DNA of 7,039 nt from Desulfotignum sp. (lineage in GTDB: Bacteria > Desulfobacterota > Desulfobacteria > Desulfobacterales > Desulfobacteraceae). The DNA is taken from NCBI GenBank assembly GCA_011390695.1, contig JAABRW010000017.1, positions 1-7,039 on the forward strand. The letters are read 5' to 3'. Position 1 is the first letter of the stretch; each line of letters starts with the position of its first letter. The notes under the pieces are model-generated. The model ran no database searches and was not told where the DNA came from. It saw only the letters and a program-made list of their open reading frames with translations. The position numbers and the translations under genes were made by a program. This document shows, piece by piece, positions 1 through 4,398 of the stretch.

Positions 1-1
1 G

Positions 2-253
2 ATCCAGGACAAGGCGGCGGACGTGGCCAGCGAGGGAGAGGAACCCTTTCCGGGGGGTTATACACACCCGTGGCCTATCTGGGCGGCGCGGTATTTGGGG
101 GAGCTATGGAGCCTGTCACCTGACCGCGTGGACATCGAGCGGATCAGCAAAACAAAATGGCGGCTGCGGGTTGATGACATCGACAATGAAGACTTTGAGC
201 CCTGCCCGTGGGCCGTGACCATGACATTTAATTATAACCTGGGGGGCAAGTGA
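2..253 (+). CDS. Hypothetical protein, 5' end outside the window
   Basis: The reading frame is open from the left edge to a TGA at 251-253, giving at least 83 residues. An internal GTG at 23 could be a start but has no convincing ribosome binding site, so the gene probably begins upstream. The visible part is acidic and rich in Trp and Pro early on (PGGYTHPWPIW). It then has a segment of alternating charged and hydrophobic residues ending in a beta-like stretch (WAVTMTFNYNL). No signal peptide, membrane segment or catalytic motif is seen, and I do not recognise the family. Its stop overlaps the next start by one base (TGATG), so it is the first visible member of a translationally coupled plus-strand operon. 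It is probably a small element-encoded protein of unknown role. Confidence 0.6.
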   Translation: MQDKAADVASEGEEPFPGGYTHPWPIWAARYLGELWSLSPDRVDIERISKTKWRLRVDDIDNEDFEPCPWAVTMTFNYNLGGK

Positions 254-603
254 TGTTCTGGCGGAAAAAAGAAATCCATGGCCTGGATGCCATTGCCCGG
301 CATTTTAAAATTGCTTCAATGGACCTGATGACCTGGCACCGGAGCCGGGCAGATCCGCCACCGATGTGGCGTGAAAATGCAGTCTGGTGTTGTGAAATCG
401 GAACAATGAAAAACTGGTTGAAGGAAAACGGGTTGCTGCCAAAGCGGGCAAGCCTTCTTGAGATACTCAAAAAAGAAAGGGAACATCGACATGAAACACG
501 CAAGATCCGAAATCAAAGAAACTGGCAACGGACAATCAGCAAAAGCCAAGGGCAAGACTGGACCGTCACCCCGGACAAACTCAAAAAAGGGCGCATGTGG
601 TGA
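253..603 (+). CDS. Small helix-turn-helix DNA-binding protein
   Basis: A 116-residue protein. The ATG at 253 overlaps the upstream stop (TGATG) and follows a G-run at 241-246 at suitable spacing; a GTG at 250 is an alternative. Residues about 8-60 read as a winged-HTH/excisionase-like domain: a first helix (HGLDAIARHF), a turn and recognition helix (MDLMTWHRSR), a Pro-rich wing, an aromatic strand around Trp45 and a final helix ending NWLKENG. The fold is also used by small terminase subunits of the Nu1 type, so regulator, excisionase and packaging protein all remain possible. The tail from about residue 63 is strongly basic (LKKEREHRHETRKIRNQR), as in nucleic-acid binders. The pattern recurs twice in the next gene. 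The last 113 bases would overlap that gene if its longer form is used. Confidence 0.65.
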   Translation: MFWRKKEIHGLDAIARHFKIASMDLMTWHRSRADPPPMWRENAVWCCEIGTMKNWLKENGLLPKRASLLEILKKEREHRHETRKIRNQRNWQRTISKSQGQDWTVTPDKLKKGRMW

Positions 604-604
604 A

Positions 605-1066
605 ATGGTAAAAGGTATTGAAAAAATCGGGGATCTGCTGGGCGGCAAGAGTATCAGCACCACTTTGGATTATGTCCGATTTTTTGGTTTACCGGCAAAA
701 AAGAACGACAAAGCCGTTTGGGAATTGGATTTGGAAAAATTCAAAGCCTGGGCTGCTTCCCTGGGATGGACCCGGCAAATGCCAGAACCAGAGATACGCG
801 TACGGGTGAGAAAAAAGGCCCTGCTGGAAGCCGGACCCGGCAAAATCATTGAAGCAAAAAGCCTGGATGCCATGGCGCAAAAACTGTTTTCCGATGTGGG
901 CAGAATTCAAAGCTATATGCGGCAATCAGATTGCCCCATTGAGAAACAGACAGACAACACTTTCAAGGTGGATCTGCACAAGTGGGAATTGTTTCAGATC
1001 GAACACCGCATAGGCGAATATTTATTGACCGGCAAAAAATCACGGGGGCGGCTGGCATGGAGCTGA
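605..1066 (+). CDS. Protein with two tandem HTH-like domains
   Basis: With the ATG at 605, one base after the preceding stop, the product has 153 residues. A longer version from ATG 491 (191 residues) has the better ribosome binding site (GAAAGGG, about 9 bases upstream). It adds a disordered Lys/Ser/Gly-rich leader but overlaps the previous gene by 113 bases. I prefer 605 because third-position GC in the overlap favours the upstream frame, but the choice is open. Residues about 4-54 (IEKIGDLLGG to FKAWAASLG) and about 80-136 (IIEAKSLDAMAQKLF to WELFQIEHR) each show the pattern of the preceding HTH protein: helix, turn, recognition helix, Pro, polar wing, hydrophobic strand, terminal helix with Trp. 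A basic linker (RVRVRKK) joins them. A sequence-specific DNA-binding role is inferred; the targets are unknown. Confidence 0.65.
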   Translation: MVKGIEKIGDLLGGKSISTTLDYVRFFGLPAKKNDKAVWELDLEKFKAWAASLGWTRQMPEPEIRVRVRKKALLEAGPGKIIEAKSLDAMAQKLFSDVGRIQSYMRQSDCPIEKQTDNTFKVDLHKWELFQIEHRIGEYLLTGKKSRGRLAWS

Positions 1067-1812
1067 AAGACCGGCACAGCACAGCCATGCACGAGGCTGC
1101 ACATGCTGTTATGGCGTGGATGTCCGGCGATATTCTCAAATACATAACCATCGAGGGACAGGAACCGGACAAGCCATATATCTGCACCTATGGGCGTTCA
1201 CCCTGGCAGGAAAAGACATGGTTGAACCGGGACAACGTTTATATCACCCTGGCGGGGGCTGCTGTCCATGAAATCCTGGGCATGGAACCTTTCCAGGGCT
1301 GTAATTATGATCTGGAAAGCATTGCCGACATGCTGAAACACCCGGACCCGGAAACGGCAGCAATGCGTGAGTTTGCTGTTCACCATCCAGACAGCACCGC
1401 CAAAGAGTTTGCAGAACTGTTTTTGCCGGATCTGGTGGACCGCCTCAAAGATCCAAAAGTTATGACCTGTATCGAGGCGGGCGCGGCCATGCTGGAAACA
1501 GCCACCGGCGACATTTGCGGGCGGCTGATGGTTGAACTGTTCGAATTTACCTGGGGCACACCCCTGCCCGAAAACGTGGCACCTTCATGGATGCACTGGC
1601 CACCGCCAAAGGACGATGAGGTACCAACCAAGGCGGAAGCTATGGCAATGCTGGCAAAGGCCATGGATGACCTTGAAACGGCCATTGAAGCCACCAGAAC
1701 CGCTTTCAGGTTTGAGAATGAACAGGCCGAAAAGCTGGCTGCCCGATCCCTGGAACATTCCCTTTGGATGCGGGATCAGTTTCAGAAAATCGAGATTCCA
1801 GTACCGGCATGA
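1057..1812 (+). CDS. Stand-alone M41 (FtsH-like) zinc metalloprotease
   Basis: A 251-residue protein. The ATG at 1057 overlaps the preceding gene by 10 bases behind a G-rich ribosome binding site (GGGGGCGG); the frame is open further upstream without a better start. Residues 12-16 are HEAAH, the HExxH zinc and catalytic motif. The order matches the FtsH peptidase domain: HEAxHAV, then a strand ILKYITI (FtsH VxKVTI), then LAGAAVHEILG at 65-75 (FtsH LGGRAAEEIxFG), then NYDLE at 83-87 (FtsH NDLE), whose Asp85 would be the third zinc ligand. The spacing of 69 residues from His16 resembles FtsH. There is no AAA+ ATPase domain and no membrane segment, so it should be soluble and ATP-independent. 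Residues about 190-245 are helical and probably coiled-coil. It lies directly after two HTH genes, which suggests, without proof, that it cleaves a regulator. Confidence 0.75.
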   Translation: MELKDRHSTAMHEAAHAVMAWMSGDILKYITIEGQEPDKPYICTYGRSPWQEKTWLNRDNVYITLAGAAVHEILGMEPFQGCNYDLESIADMLKHPDPETAAMREFAVHHPDSTAKEFAELFLPDLVDRLKDPKVMTCIEAGAAMLETATGDICGRLMVELFEFTWGTPLPENVAPSWMHWPPPKDDEVPTKAEAMAMLAKAMDDLETAIEATRTAFRFENEQAEKLAARSLEHSLWMRDQFQKIEIPVPA

Positions 1813-1834
1813 ACCAAAACGAAAGGACACGACC

Positions 1835-2059
1835 ATGGGCAATGAAGGAACCAGTTTCAGACCTGGCTTTTATTGCGGGACAGTCAATAAAGTTTATCCC
1901 GTGAATTATGTCAATGTGCCGAATGTTCGGATCTATGACGCGTGGGAATTCATAAAAACCTTGGATACATTGAAACCCGGCTGGCGGATCTTTGGCGAAT
2001 TTAACTTTAACGACTTTGCCGCGTGGGGCAGGATTCCAGACAGGTTGAAACGGCACTGA
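1835..2059 (+). CDS. Small hypothetical protein
   Basis: A 74-residue protein starting at ATG 1835 behind a good ribosome binding site (AAAGGA, 7 bases upstream), 22 bases after the protease gene, and last in the operon before an intrinsic terminator. It is rich in aromatic residues (about 15 Phe, Tyr and Trp) and in Asn, with the beta-like segment YPVNYVNVPNVRIY followed by a likely helix (DAWEFIKTLDTL) and a Trp/Phe-rich end. The C-terminal tail is basic (RIPDRLKRH). There is no signal peptide, membrane segment or recognisable motif. The strong ribosome binding site and clean terminator support it as a real gene. I do not recognise the family. Position suggests co-expression with the HTH and protease genes, possibly as an accessory or adaptor. 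Confidence 0.65.
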   Translation: MGNEGTSFRPGFYCGTVNKVYPVNYVNVPNVRIYDAWEFIKTLDTLKPGWRIFGEFNFNDFAAWGRIPDRLKRH

Positions 2060-2078
2060 CCGGACCACCAGCACCATG

Positions 2079-2107
2079 AAGCCCTGGGGATTCCCTGGGG
2101 CTTTTTT
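2079..2107 (+). terminator. Intrinsic terminator ending the left operon
   Basis: The arm AAGCCCTGGG (2079-2088) pairs with CCCTGGGGCTT (from 2093), with two G-U pairs and a short loop, followed by TTTTTT at 2102-2107. It lies 20 bases after the stop of the last operon gene. A near copy follows the gene ending at 2623. Confidence 0.8.
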
Positions 2108-2151
2108 ATTTGAGACACTTTTGTATCATATCCAGGTGGGTTAAAAAATCA

Positions 2152-2180
2152 TTGACAGTACCACCACCAGGGGATAGGGT
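2152..2180 (+). promoter_or_regulatory. Possible sigma70-type promoter for the RNA/small-gene unit
   Basis: A perfect -35 box TTGACA (2152-2157) is followed, after a 17-base spacer, by TAGGGT (2175-2180), a weak -10 box sharing only T, A and the final T with TATAAT. It lies just after the left operon's terminator and about 70 bases before the structured RNA, where a promoter is needed. The weak -10 suggests low or activated expression. The rest of 2108-2246 holds no gene. It has two short hairpins, GGATA/TATCC (2172-2190) and CCCAG/CTGGG (2206-2223), neither convincing as a terminator. Confidence 0.4.
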
Positions 2181-2246
2181 GAAATTATCCTAAACTTTAC
2201 CGGACCCCAGGCCGTTATCTGGGATTTTAATTTGTATGAAGCACTC

Positions 2247-2339
2247 AAGAAATAATTTGGGCAGACGGTGCCGGGAACCCGAAAGGGCCGGGAGCTTGCA
2301 AAGGCTTAGGACACCGTATCTGCCCAAACTGTTTTTTTT
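2247..2339 (+). ncRNA. Branched structured RNA with two GNRA hairpins and a U-tract (small RNA or leader)
   Basis: A long closing helix pairs 2256-2270 (TTTGGGCAGA then CGGTG) with 2312-2328 (CACCG, a two-base bulge TA, then TCTGCCCAAA): 15 base pairs. Inside it sit two hairpins. The first, at 2271-2291, has CCGG pairing CCGG, a GAA bulge, and CCC-GAAA-GGG. The second, at 2293-2306, has AGCTT-GCAA-AGGCT with one wobble pair. Both loops are GNRA tetraloops, giving a three-way junction with unpaired TAGGA at 2307-2311. A T-run follows (2332-2339). The A-rich bases 2247-2254 can pair back onto that run, as in intrinsic terminators. The ribosome binding site of the next gene lies directly after. 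It could be a free small RNA with its own terminator or a cis-acting attenuator. It matches no riboswitch consensus I can recall. Confidence 0.65.
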
Positions 2340-2353
2340 GAGGGGGTAAAATG

Positions 2354-2623
2354 ATGGAACCGGGAAAAAACATGAAACCAGGCCGCCGCCAAACCGTGGA
2401 AAAAATAAAAAAATTATATCACCATGACCGCCACGGGATGATGGATTGGTTTATCGACCACTGGCCATTTTTTGAATATGGGTTAATGGATTTGATTGAA
2501 GAAGAAGTGAACGACTTGTCAAGAAAAGGTTTTTTGAATATAGACGGGTTGATTGACAAGACTATCAAGGACTGGAACCTGGATAAGCCGGACAATGTGA
2601 TTCAATTCAAAAAGAAAGCATGA
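2354..2623 (+). CDS. Small acidic hypothetical protein downstream of the structured RNA
   Basis: An 89-residue protein. Two ATGs (2351 and 2354) follow the ribosome binding site AGGGGG at 2341-2346; 2354 gives the better spacing of 7. The N terminus is basic (MKPGRRQTVEKIKKLYHHDR). The middle is aromatic and acidic (MMDWFIDHWPFFEYGLMDLIEEEV). The end is charged with a basic tail (VIQFKKKA). It looks fully helical, with no signal peptide or clear membrane segment and no catalytic motif. I do not recognise the family. It stands alone between the structured RNA and its own terminator, so the RNA is the obvious candidate for controlling it, or for being its partner as in RNA-protein toxin-antitoxin pairs. 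No known toxin fold is visible to support the second idea. Confidence 0.65.
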   Translation: MEPGKNMKPGRRQTVEKIKKLYHHDRHGMMDWFIDHWPFFEYGLMDLIEEEVNDLSRKGFLNIDGLIDKTIKDWNLDKPDNVIQFKKKA

Positions 2624-2640
2624 CCCTGACACCGACCACA

Positions 2641-2671
2641 AGCCCCTGGGGATGACCTGGGGGCTTTTTTT
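2641..2671 (+). terminator. Intrinsic terminator after the small acidic gene
   Basis: AGCCCCTGGG (2641-2650) pairs with CCTGGGGGCT (2656-2664 region) through a short GATGA loop with two G-U pairs, followed by seven Ts to 2671. It lies 17 bases after the stop. Stem, loop context and the bases after the stop codon strongly resemble the terminator at 2079-2107. Confidence 0.85.
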
Positions 2672-2675
2672 GTGT

Positions 2676-2695
2676 CTGCTGGTTGAAACGAGCAG
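2676..2695. repeat. Imperfect palindrome of operator-like size
   Basis: CTGCT (2676-2680) is mirrored by AGCAG (2691-2695), with inner GTT/AAC symmetry: CTGCTGGTTG then AAACGAGCAG. It follows the terminator by five bases and could be a protein-binding site near the element end or a small RNA hairpin. The left half contains GGTTGAAA, one base away from the GGTTGGAA motif repeated further right. Confidence 0.35.
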
Positions 2696-2777
2696 GGCAA
2701 TACCCTTGAAAAAACAATCAAATGCACTGAGCGAACATTTTGACGGCAGATCAGGGGAAGGATGACCGGGGCAAAAA

Positions 2778-2797
2778 TTCCAACCGTATATCCAACC
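2778..2797 (-). repeat. Two inverted-orientation copies of the GGTTGGAA motif
   Basis: TTCCAACC (2778-2785) is the exact reverse complement of GGTTGGAA, and ATCCAACC (2790-2797) has one difference. They start 12 bases apart and face the direct copies about 90 bases to the right. They are probably binding sites for the same protein. Confidence 0.55.
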
Positions 2798-2801
2798 CGG
2801 C

Positions 2802-2848
2802 AAAAATAAAAAAAGCATGGGCGGCACCCCTGCGGGATTATTTTTTTT
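2802..2848. terminator. Weak hairpin between an A-tract and a T-tract
   Basis: An A-rich run (2802-2814) precedes a hairpin GCATGGG/CCCCTGC (2815-2833, one mismatch, five-base loop). Four bases later a T-rich run (2838-2848) follows. The A and T tracts can pair, extending the stem, so it could act as a bidirectional terminator shielding the element end. The gap before the T-run makes this uncertain. Confidence 0.3.
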
Positions 2849-2882
2849 CGATCCAAGAGAGCAGAGCGGTTAAAAAAAACGA

Positions 2883-2930
2883 GGTTGGAAAAAGTTGGAA
2901 GCCTGGGTGAGGTTGGAAATAGGGTTGGAA
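2883..2930 (+). repeat. Four direct GGTTGGAA repeats: candidate integrase arm-type sites
   Basis: GGTTGGAA occurs at 2883-2890, 2911-2918 and 2923-2930, with the one-base variant AGTTGGAA at 2893-2900. Starts are 10, 18 and 12 bases apart, so several copies fall roughly on one face of the helix. They lie 47-94 bases from the tRNA 3' end with an IHF-consensus match in between, which is the order arm sites, IHF bend, core found in lambda-type attachment sites. An alternative is a repressor or replication-initiator iteron cluster. The region 2672-2976 contains no gene; these repeats are its main content. Confidence 0.6.
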
Positions 2931-2959
2931 TGACGGGGTGTTTTGAGCAAATCTTTTCT

Positions 2960-2972
2960 TAACTTATTGATT
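2960..2972 (-). promoter_or_regulatory. IHF-consensus binding site beside the tRNA core
   Basis: Read on the minus strand the sequence is AATCAATAAGTTA, a perfect match to WATCAANNNNTTR. It lies between the GGTTGGAA repeats and the tRNA 3' end, where IHF bends DNA in lambda-type attachment sites. The consensus also matches at 4230-4242 in an AT-rich intergenic stretch, so the motif alone is not decisive; the position is what matters. Confidence 0.5.
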
Positions 2973-2976
2973 TTAT

Positions 2977-3051
2977 TGGTGATCCCACCGGGATTCGAAC
3001 CCGGGTTACCGGCGTGAGAGGCCGGCGTCCTAACCACTAGACGATGGGACC
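2977..3051 (-). tRNA. tRNA-Glu (anticodon CUC) with encoded CCA
   Basis: On the minus strand the sequence folds into a full cloverleaf of 72 bases plus CCA. The acceptor GGTCCCA pairs with TGGGATC. The D-arm is GTC-TAGTGGTTAG-GAC. The anticodon stem CCGGC/GCCGG holds the loop CTCTCAC, with anticodon CTC at 3018-3016. The variable loop is TAAC, and the T-arm CCGGG/CCCGG holds TTCGAAT. The discriminator A is at 2980 and CCA at 2979-2977. CTC reads GAG codons. Its 3' end faces the accessory region, so it is the likely integration target. The gene stays intact because the element supplies or preserves the 3' end. Confidence 0.97.
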
Positions 3052-3069
3052 ATTACTGCAAAAATTATG

Positions 3070-3096
3070 AATATACCGTAACCTGAAAAAAGTCAA
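3070..3096 (-). promoter_or_regulatory. Probable tRNA-Glu promoter
   Basis: On the minus strand, TTGACT (3096-3091) and TATATT (3075-3070) are separated by 15 bases, placing a start about 10-15 bases before the mature tRNA 5' end. The -35 box touches the stop codon of the upstream gene. The spacer is shorter than ideal. Confidence 0.5.
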
Positions 3097-3314
3097 TGGA
3101 ATTCAGACGGCAAGGATTTTTTGCGGCCTTTTCTGTAGCCGAAAATCAGGTAGATAAGCCATCCCACCAGAGGAATAAGGGCTATGAAATGCCACAGAAT
3201 TTTTGGTGCGGGAGAGCCGAAATCTTTTTTTATGATATCTACCAGAGCCAGCATGGTAAGGCCTAAAGAGATGCCGAAAATCAAAAGAATATATAAAAGG
3301 ATATTATTGTCCAT
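3093..3314 (-). CDS. Small PLDc_N-type inner membrane protein
   Basis: A 73-residue protein with two predicted membrane helices: about residues 4-26 (LLYILLIFGISLGLTMLALV) and about 41-62 (WHFIALIPLVGWLIYLIFG). A short polar loop with IIKKDF separates them, and the tail is basic (YRKGRKK), which should face the cytoplasm. The layout LVDI, loop, LWHFIALIPLVGWLIYLIFG is the signature of the phospholipase D-nuclease N-terminal family (PLDc_N), here as a stand-alone domain without catalytic PLD motifs. The function of such stand-alone forms is unknown. It starts 8 bases after the stop of the lytic transglycosylase gene, with AAGG as ribosome binding site, so the two are probably co-transcribed. 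A role at the envelope is plausible from that pairing. Confidence 0.8.
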   Translation of the reverse strand: MDNNILLYILLIFGISLGLTMLALVDIIKKDFGSPAPKILWHFIALIPLVGWLIYLIFGYRKGRKKSLPSEFH

Positions 3315-3322
3315 GAAATTTT

Positions 3323-4210
3323 TTAGCCTTCTTTCAGCCGGTCCGAGATTTTCATGAGCGTGTCCACATAATAGTTGCTGTGGTTGTAACGGAACAACAC
3401 TTCATGCTGGCGCTGCCGTGAGATCCCGGGTTCCCAGCCATGGTGTTTGAGATAATTGGCCACGGAAAAAATGGCATCGCTGTGGTCGAACAAGTCAATT
3501 TTGCCGTCATTGTTGCCATCCCTTGCCAGGGTCAGGGCATTGGACGGCATGAACTGGGAAATACCCATGGCCCCGGCATAGGAACCTTTGAGGGATTCCG
3601 GGGCAAGGTTTTCTCTTTCTGTATATTTTATAAGGGACTTGAGTTCTTCATAGCCCCATTTGGTGCGTTGTTTTACCTTTTTTAAAAAGGTTTCTTTTTT
3701 CGGCTTTTTTTGTTCGGGAATGGCATTCCAGATGCGTTCCTGCAGATTCTCGTCGGTGAGGGCCGCCATGGTGGCCAGTGTATTGATGACGGTTCTTTTG
3801 CCCAGAAATGTCCCCAGGCGGGTTTCCACCAAAAGGATGGCGGTGATAACGGTTTTATCAACCCCATAGGTTTTTTGGGCCTGTTCCAGGGTTTCCTGGT
3901 GTGTTTCCATGTATTGAAATGCATTGGTAATGGATTTTTTGGATAGAAACTGGTCATAATTCAAGCTGGATTCTGAATGAACAAAGAACATGGATACGCC
4001 TTCAGGATTGAAAAATACTGCTTCATTGTCCAGAAGCGTTTGAATTTTTTCCGGGTCAAACCCGTCTTTGATGAGGCGCTGGCCCAAAGAGGCAAATTCA
4101 TTCCCCTTTGCTGTTGACTGGGCAAATGCTGGAAAAGTGAGTGATGCAATGAAAAACAAAAACAGGCAGTATCCTGGAAAACGTGTGCGTAGCAAAGGCA
4201 GAAATCCCAT
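3323..4210 (-). CDS. mltB: MltB-family lytic murein transglycosylase
   Basis: A 295-residue exported enzyme that should cleave the MurNAc-GlcNAc bond of peptidoglycan, leaving 1,6-anhydroMurNAc ends (GH103/SLT_2 family). Residues 1-30 form a signal peptide: Arg at 8 and 10, a hydrophobic core LFLFFIASLTF, and the likely cleavage AFA-Q. There is no lipobox Cys, so it is probably soluble in the periplasm like Slt35. The catalytic Glu129 lies in LLVETRLGTFLGK, matching the MltB motif around its Glu162. Other family marks are GSYAGAMGISQFMPS (209-223), the EF-hand-like calcium loop DGNNDGKIDL (231-240), then SVANYLKHHGW. The start at 4210 has AAGGGAGG 12 bases upstream, a long spacing. It heads a two-gene unit with the small membrane protein. 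The gene symbol is by family; the exact paralogue is uncertain. Confidence 0.9.
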   Translation of the reverse strand: MGFLPLLRTRFPGYCLFLFFIASLTFPAFAQSTAKGNEFASLGQRLIKDGFDPEKIQTLLDNEAVFFNPEGVSMFFVHSESSLNYDQFLSKKSITNAFQYMETHQETLEQAQKTYGVDKTVITAILLVETRLGTFLGKRTVINTLATMAALTDENLQERIWNAIPEQKKPKKETFLKKVKQRTKWGYEELKSLIKYTERENLAPESLKGSYAGAMGISQFMPSNALTLARDGNNDGKIDLFDHSDAIFSVANYLKHHGWEPGISRQRQHEVLFRYNHSNYYVDTLMKISDRLKEG

Positions 4211-4253
4211 ATGACAGCTGTGCCTCCCTTAAATTTTTGATTAAAATAGTTCT

Positions 4254-4282
4254 GTTATACCGTATTTTATTTTTGATTGCAT
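4254..4282 (-). promoter_or_regulatory. Possible promoter of the lytic transglycosylase unit
   Basis: On the minus strand, TATAAC (4259-4254) lies 17 bases after ATGCAA (4282-4277) within an AT-rich intergenic region downstream of the glnA terminator. The -35 match is poor. An IHF-consensus match overlaps 4230-4242 between this and the ribosome binding site; it may be due to AT richness. Confidence 0.35.
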
Positions 4283-4322
4283 TAAAAATCTTATGGGATT
4301 GCTGCTGCCTGAACCAGAAAGC

Positions 4323-4363
4323 AAAAAAGGGGATATCATATATGGGATGATATCCCCTTTTTT
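4323..4363 (-). terminator. Strong intrinsic terminator after glnA (bidirectional shape)
   Basis: AAAAAAGGGGATATCAT (4323-4339) and its exact reverse complement (4347-4363) form a perfect 17-bp stem with a seven-base loop. T-runs end the arm in both directions. It lies 36 bases after the glnA stop and separates the nitrogen operon from the transglycosylase gene. Confidence 0.92.
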
Positions 4364-4398
4364 AACTTGGGTTTTATTATTATTTTACGGTGCCGGGG

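Larger units (their letters stand above)
1..2976. mobile_element. End of a putative integrated element (prophage or ICE) inserted at tRNA-Glu
   Basis: Everything left of the tRNA-Glu gene differs in character from the right side. Genes are short, overlapping, on the opposite strand and mostly unrecognisable, with small HTH proteins and a metalloprotease typical of accessory DNA. The 300 bases next to the tRNA carry repeated GGTTGGAA motifs and an IHF-consensus match, as expected of an integrase attachment arm. tRNA 3' ends are common targets of tyrosine recombinases. No integrase, structural phage gene or conjugation gene is visible, and the other end lies outside the window, so element type and exact boundary (it may reach into the tRNA 3' half) are inferred. 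Confidence 0.6.

Noticed and set aside
2175..2200. AGGGTGAAATT resembles the opening of the FMN (RFN) riboswitch
   Set aside because: The remaining conserved RFN elements do not follow, and the downstream gene is not related to riboflavin. A chance 11-base match.
2256..2328. Structured RNA as an integron attC site
   Set aside because: The outer repeats run TTTGGGC...GCCCAAA, the opposite polarity to RYYYAAC...GTTRRRY, and no integron context is present.
2256..2328. Structured RNA as a cyclic-di-GMP (GEMM) riboswitch, because of its GAAA hairpin and GCAAAG
   Set aside because: The second hairpin is only 5 bp with a GCAA loop. The longer tetraloop-receptor helix and the other conserved GEMM bases are missing.
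2247..2339. Structured RNA as a retron msr/msd
   Set aside because: It is far too short and no reverse transcriptase gene lies nearby.
2519..2856. Minus-strand open frames across 2519-2856
   Set aside because: They run through a terminator hairpin and T-tracts, lack ribosome binding sites and give Phe/Cys/Pro-rich products typical of non-coding translation.
4230..4242. Second perfect IHF-consensus match, upstream of the lytic transglycosylase gene
   Set aside because: It sits in AT-rich DNA with no accompanying repeats. Kept only as a caution about the one at 2960-2972.
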